From positions 1-64,000 of the forward strand of contig NZ_CANNBW010000019.1 of assembly GCF_947502995.1 (NCBI RefSeq): a stretch of DNA of 64,000 bases, read 5' to 3'. This document shows positions 60,317 to 64,000 of this stretch, piece by piece. Numbering within the stretch: the first letter of the stretch is position 1; each line of letters opens with the position of its first letter. Position numbers and translations under genes: made by a program. A model generated the notes under the pieces. That model worked only from the letters and a program-made list of their open reading frames with translations. It was not told the origin of the DNA and did not search any database. The DNA comes from an uncultured Tenacibaculum sp. Lineage in GTDB: Bacteria; Bacteroidota; Bacteroidia; Flavobacteriales; Flavobacteriaceae.

Positions 60317-63300
60317 TACCTTTTAATAATCCTTCTAGAAGCTACACGTCCCTCCGAATTTGTTACTTTAAGTATATAAATTCCGTTTACTAAACTAGAT
60401 AGATTCATCTTTCTCTCTTTTGTTTCTGACACCTTTTTCCCCACTATACTATATAAAACAACTTTCTTTATATCGTAACCTGTTGTTACTTCAATATTTA
60501 AAATATCTGAAGTTGGTATTGGATAAATTTTTACTTCTTTATCGAATTCTTCATCAACAACACTAGCTGTAACTGCACTAAACATTGCCGTAACTGTTTT
60601 ATCTGCATCCATAACAACATCAATCGGATTTGTAGTTCCTGATAAATCTCCACTCCATCCGTCAAATTGATAACCTACATTTGGTGTAGCAGTTAATCTT
60701 AATGTTGTTCCGTCATCAACCTGTCCTGTTGTTGGGGTATTGTTTATGTTTCTTACTGCGAATGGATTAGATATTGTTACCGTTCCATTTGTCGCATTTA
60801 CTGTTAAAGTTCGTTGAATTCTACTGAATACTGCTGTAACCGTTTTATCAGCATCCATTGTAAGTGTTAATGGGTTTGCAGTACCCGTTGCATCACCGCT
60901 CCATCCATCAAATTGATATCCTGTAGCTGGCGTTGCTGTTAATTCAACTGATGTTCCATCATCATAAGTTCCTCCTGCTGGATTAGGATTTGTACTAACC
61001 GAACCATTTGTCGCATTAATAGTTAATATTCGCTGAATTTTACTAAACATTGCTGTAACTGTTTTGTCAGCATCCATAACAAGAGTTAATGGATTTGTAG
61101 TTCCTGTTGCATCTCCACTCCATCCATCAAATTGATAACCTGTAGCTGGTGTAGCTGTTAACTCAACTGATGTCCCATCATCGTAAGTTCCACTTGTTGG
61201 ATTTGGACTTGTACTAACCGAACCGTTTGTAGCATTAACAGTTAAAGTTCTCTGAATTTTACTAAACATTGCTGTAACTGTTTTGTCAGCATCCATAACA
61301 AGAGTTAATGGATTTGTAGTTCCTGTTGCATCTCCACTCCATCCATCAAATTGATAACCTGCAGCTGGTGTAGCTGTTAATTCAACTGATGTTCCATCAT
61401 CGTAAGTTCCTCCTGTTGCATTAGGATTTGTACTAACCGAACCATTTGTAGCATTAATAGTTAAAGTTCTCTGAATCTTACTAAACATTGCTGTAACTAT
61501 TTTATCAGCATCCATTACAACTGTTAATGGATTTGTAGTTCCCGTTGCATCGCCGCTCCATCCGTCAAATTGATAACCTGCAGCTGGTGTAGCTGTTAAT
61601 TCAACTGATGTTCCATCATCGTAAGTTCCACTTGTTGGATTTGGACTTGTACTAACTGAACCGTTTGTAGCATTGATAGTTAAAGTTCTTTTAATTTTAC
61701 TAAACATTGCTGTAACTGTTTTATCAGCATCCATTACAAGAGTTAATGGATTTGCAGTTCCTGTTGCATCACCACTCCAACCATCAAATTGATATCCTGC
61801 AGCTGGCGTAGCTGTTAATTCAACTGATGTTCCATCATCATAAGCTCCTCCTGTTGGATTTGGATTTGTACTAACCGAACCATTTGCAGCATTAATAGTC
61901 AATGTACGTTGAGCAATGTAAGGAAGTGCTCCAAATTCATAAGCCCCCATATCAACAGTAGTATTATGAACTCTGTTGTTACTTAATAAATCTGTTACAA
62001 TTCCAGTTGGTATTTTAGTGTTATCACCTGAATCTAAAGCAGGAGAAGTATTTTGTAATGTAAAATCTCCATTAGTAGGATCTGTAAATAATGGATCAGA
62101 ATTTGATGTATTTGTTAAATTACTAGAAGTAATATTTGAGAATCCTTCTTCATCAATACTATTGAAAATTGTTAGTCCAGAAGCAATACTAGTATCGGTT
62201 CTTCTTCCAAAAGCCAAAGCTGTATTCCCAGAATTATCAATATTGCCCCAAAAAATATTATTCGCAACATTAACAGATCCATAAGTTCCGTTTTGTTGGC
62301 TAATACCAAAAGTTGCAAAATCTGAAGTTCCTGTACCTTCATTTCTATTATTAACAAAAGTATTATTTACAATATCTGTATTAATCTCACTTCCTGAGTA
62401 AAATGAACGTATCCAAACAGTACTTAATCCATTTCCAAGAGCAGAACCATTATTTGCTGTACGATTATTATTAAATAATGAATTCGTTAATGTGAAATTT
62501 ATTGTTGTATTAGCTTCCGGAAAAACATAAATACCAGCTGCTACATTTGAACTTAAATTATTTTCAAAAACACAAGCATCCACAGTATAACTTAATACAT
62601 TACTAGATTGAGCTCTTAAATTTAATGCTCCCAATACACTTGTATTATCTTTAATAAGTGAATTTTTTATAGTAAAATTTTCTGCATTATTGTTTACCCC
62701 TAAAGCAGCACCAAATCTATCATTCCCTGAACCGTTTGCATTACCTCCTGAAATAGTAACACCATCTATAATAATATTGTCTCTAATAACATCAACTACT
62801 CTATAACTATTGTCTGAACGAGTAGCTTCAGTAAAACTTACAACACCGTTGTCATCTCCATTTAAATCACCACTTAAGACAGTTGCATTTGTAGTATGAA
62901 TAAGTGACATATCTCTATCTGACAATAGCACTTCATTCCCTGAAAAACCACCATAAACTTTTACGCCAGGATTTCTAAATTCAAAAGTTGTACTTCTGGA
63001 TGTAGTTGAAGGAATATATATTCCTTTAGCTACCCAAACTTCTCCATTAGCAGCAGCAGGTTGGTCTAATGCAACTTGCAGATCATTGAAAGCATTAGCC
63101 CAATCTAAACCTGTATTATTTCCTGTCGCATTTATATCTACAAAAACAGGTCCTGGTAAAATGACTGTCTTAAAAGAAGACCAACCTAACATTGGATCTT
63201 GACATGTATTCTGTTTTATGTAGATTCTGTATTTTACATTCTTGACTAAATTTTGTAAAGTGGTTACACCAGTTGAAACTCCTGAAACTATTGTTGCCGT

Positions 63301-64000
63301 AGAAAATGGTTCTACCTCATTATGATAAGCTATATCAAAATTTCCAGTATCATTAATATTTACATTAACAGCATTGCTTCCAGAATTCATTATAGAAAAA
63401 ACACTATCAGATGAATAACAATTATCATTTTCTGTATATATCTGCTGGATTTCACTAGGAGATAAAACTCGATTGAATATTGCCAAATCATCAAAATCAG
63501 ATGAATAATTGTATATACTGGGGAATGAATTTTTAGCTGCTCTAAACAGCCAGACATCAGTATTATTATCTACCCCATATACAGAAGTAGGATTATATCT
63601 AAATTCGTCAGTAGATAAAACACCTTCTTCAACTCCATCAATATAAACTTTCGTAACAATTCTTGTTATTTCATTAGGTAAATTAGAAAAACTAAATGTT
63701 ACAGCAACATGATGCCATTGTGAATCTGAAATTATAGTATTTGCAAAATTTTCTCTTTTAGTAAATTGTATATTAGTTGCAAAATGCTCCTTAGCAAAAC
63801 GATATTCTAATCCTATTTTACCATCCCTTAAAACAACTGAAAAACCACTACTATTAAATCCTGCAACGGGTGAGGTACCAGAACTAAAACTAGGAAAAAC
63901 TTTGTCTGATTTGTCTATTATATTCCTATTATTAGCATCATTTACAGAAGTTCTAATCCAAAAACTCAAAGTAGATGCATTAGATATAGAGAAATTATTC
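60316..64000 (-). CDS. T9SS-exported adhesin: LamG, beta-helix, six InlB-type repeats, sorting domain (N-terminus outside window)
   Basis: The frame is open to the right edge, so the N-terminus is missing; at least 1227 residues are seen. A LamG/concanavalin-like domain comes first (STLSFWIRTS to NRVLSPSEIQQIY), then a parallel beta-helix region with FVDINATGNNTGLDWANAFNDLQ and many Asn-rich turns, up to about 61930. Six repeats of about 73 residues follow (pattern RTLTINATNGSVSTNPNPTG to VMDADKTVTAMFSKIQ; 61915-60585), five nearly the same and one variant, of the divergent InlB B-repeat type. The end (KIYPIPTSDILNIE to RVASRRIIKR) is a type A T9SS sorting domain. Surface-anchored or released. 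Confidence 0.9.
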   Translation of the reverse strand, partial: NNFSISNASTLSFWIRTSVNDANNRNIIDKSDKVFPSFSSGTSPVAGFNSSGFSVVLRDGKIGLEYRFAKEHFATNIQFTKRENFANTIISDSQWHHVAVTFSFSNLPNEITRIVTKVYIDGVEEGVLSTDEFRYNPTSVYGVDNNTDVWLFRAAKNSFPSIYNYSSDFDDLAIFNRVLSPSEIQQIYTENDNCYSSDSVFSIMNSGSNAVNVNINDTGNFDIAYHNEVEPFSTATIVSGVSTGVTTLQNLVKNVKYRIYIKQNTCQDPMLGWSSFKTVILPGPVFVDINATGNNTGLDWANAFNDLQVALDQPAAANGEVWVAKGIYIPSTTSRSTTFEFRNPGVKVYGGFSGNEVLLSDRDMSLIHTTNATVLSGDLNGDDNGVVSFTEATRSDNSYRVVDVIRDNIIIDGVTISGGNANGSGNDRFGAALGVNNNAENFTIKNSLIKDNTSVLGALNLRAQSSNVLSYTVDACVFENNLSSNVAAGIYVFPEANTTINFTLTNSLFNNNRTANNGSALGNGLSTVWIRSFYSGSEINTDIVNNTFVNNRNEGTGTSDFATFGISQQNGTYGSVNVANNIFWGNIDNSGNTALAFGRRTDTSIASGLTIFNSIDEEGFSNITSSNLTNTSNSDPLFTDPTNGDFTLQNTSPALDSGDNTKIPTGIVTDLLSNNRVHNTTVDMGAYEFGALPYIAQRTLTINAANGSVSTNPNPTGGAYDDGTSVELTATPAAGYQFDGWSGDATGTANPLTLVMDADKTVTAMFSKIKRTLTINATNGSVSTSPNPTSGTYDDGTSVELTATPAAGYQFDGWSGDATGTTNPLTVVMDADKIVTAMFSKIQRTLTINATNGSVSTNPNATGGTYDDGTSVELTATPAAGYQFDGWSGDATGTTNPLTLVMDADKTVTAMFSKIQRTLTVNATNGSVSTSPNPTSGTYDDGTSVELTATPATGYQFDGWSGDATGTTNPLTLVMDADKTVTAMFSKIQRILTINATNGSVSTNPNPAGGTYDDGTSVELTATPATGYQFDGWSGDATGTANPLTLTMDADKTVTAVFSRIQRTLTVNATNGTVTISNPFAVRNINNTPTTGQVDDGTTLRLTATPNVGYQFDGWSGDLSGTTNPIDVVMDADKTVTAMFSAVTASVVDEEFDKEVKIYPIPTSDILNIEVTTGYDIKKVVLYSIVGKKVSETKERKMNLSSLVNGIYILKVTNSEGRVASRRIIKR

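Noticed and set aside
60585..61915. CRISPR or satellite array
   Set aside because: The 219-bp periodicity is in frame and encodes InlB-type protein repeats.
1..64000. tRNA or rRNA genes
   Set aside because: No cloverleaf-like GC-rich segment or rRNA-like sequence was noticed in any intergenic gap; a tRNAscan run would settle it.

Overview
The window is from an AT-rich genome (roughly one third G+C by eye) of a Bacteroidota bacterium, most likely a marine Flavobacteriaceae of the Tenacibaculum/Polaribacter type; the genus is a guess. Supporting signs are promoters with a TAnnTTTG -7 box, a type IX secretion (T9SS) C-terminal sorting domain, many lipoproteins, families largely confined to Bacteroidota (DUF5683, DUF4834, DUF4159, WbqC, DUF6428), and starts with A-rich rather than Shine-Dalgarno leaders. 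No tRNA, rRNA, insertion sequence, prophage or CRISPR array was seen.

Layout. 1-3761: the N-terminal part of a giant secreted adhesin (CUB, thrombospondin type 3, PA14 and Ig-like domains) running off the left edge. 4.2-11.7 kb: housekeeping and stress genes (cysteine desulfurase, Smr protein, LMW phosphatase/arsenate reductase-like protein, two tandem PPK2 kinases, LpxR-like lipid A deacylase, dnaN, an unknown lipoprotein). 12.0-17.2 kb: a tight parA-parB-DUF5683-dapB-lepB-WbqC run, followed by two Crp/Fnr paralogues. 18.5-23.0 kb (minus strand): a surface-polysaccharide operon (methyltransferase, two glycosyltransferases, flippase). 23.1-34.4 kb: a minus-strand small RNA, a TPR/AraC regulator, YfhO and DUF4834 membrane proteins, an outer-membrane barrel with a Lys/Glu tail, RsmE, and a membrane-anchored AraC regulator followed by two tandem small-RNA genes. 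34.4-40.5 kb: a GH3/serine-hydrolase fusion, a DnaQ-like exonuclease, a third PPK2 and a DUF1223 protein. 40.6-42.7 kb: an arsenic-response operon. 43.2-44.5 kb: type II NADH dehydrogenase.

45.1-56.1 kb is the most system-like part. A divergent XRE regulator with repeated TTNGCTAA boxes faces an operon for a YbjN-like chaperone, PspA/IM30, a small exported protein, a YqiJ-like OB-fold membrane protein with twelve alternating aspartates, a flotillin and a 1618-residue AAA-type ATPase. Between flotillin and ATPase sits a GIY-YIG nuclease gene bracketed by about 130-bp palindromic repeats. Gene order suggests a membrane-remodelling or envelope-stress machine.

56.2-64 kb is accessory: three unknown exported proteins, a GG-leader (bacteriocin-like) peptide behind a structured leader region, YjbQ, and a second T9SS adhesin (LamG, beta-helix, six InlB-type repeats, sorting domain) running off the right edge. 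Its stop codon overlaps the start of an overlooked 29-residue membrane peptide.

The best candidates for undescribed biology are: (1) the AraC regulator with two downstream small RNAs, each preceded by the same 31-bp dyad exactly 22 nt upstream of its -7 box; (2) the XRE-PspA-flotillin-ATPase locus; (3) the palindrome-bracketed GIY-YIG gene; (4) the 78-nt minus-strand RNA near 23.15 kb; (5) the TAATG-coupled micropeptide.
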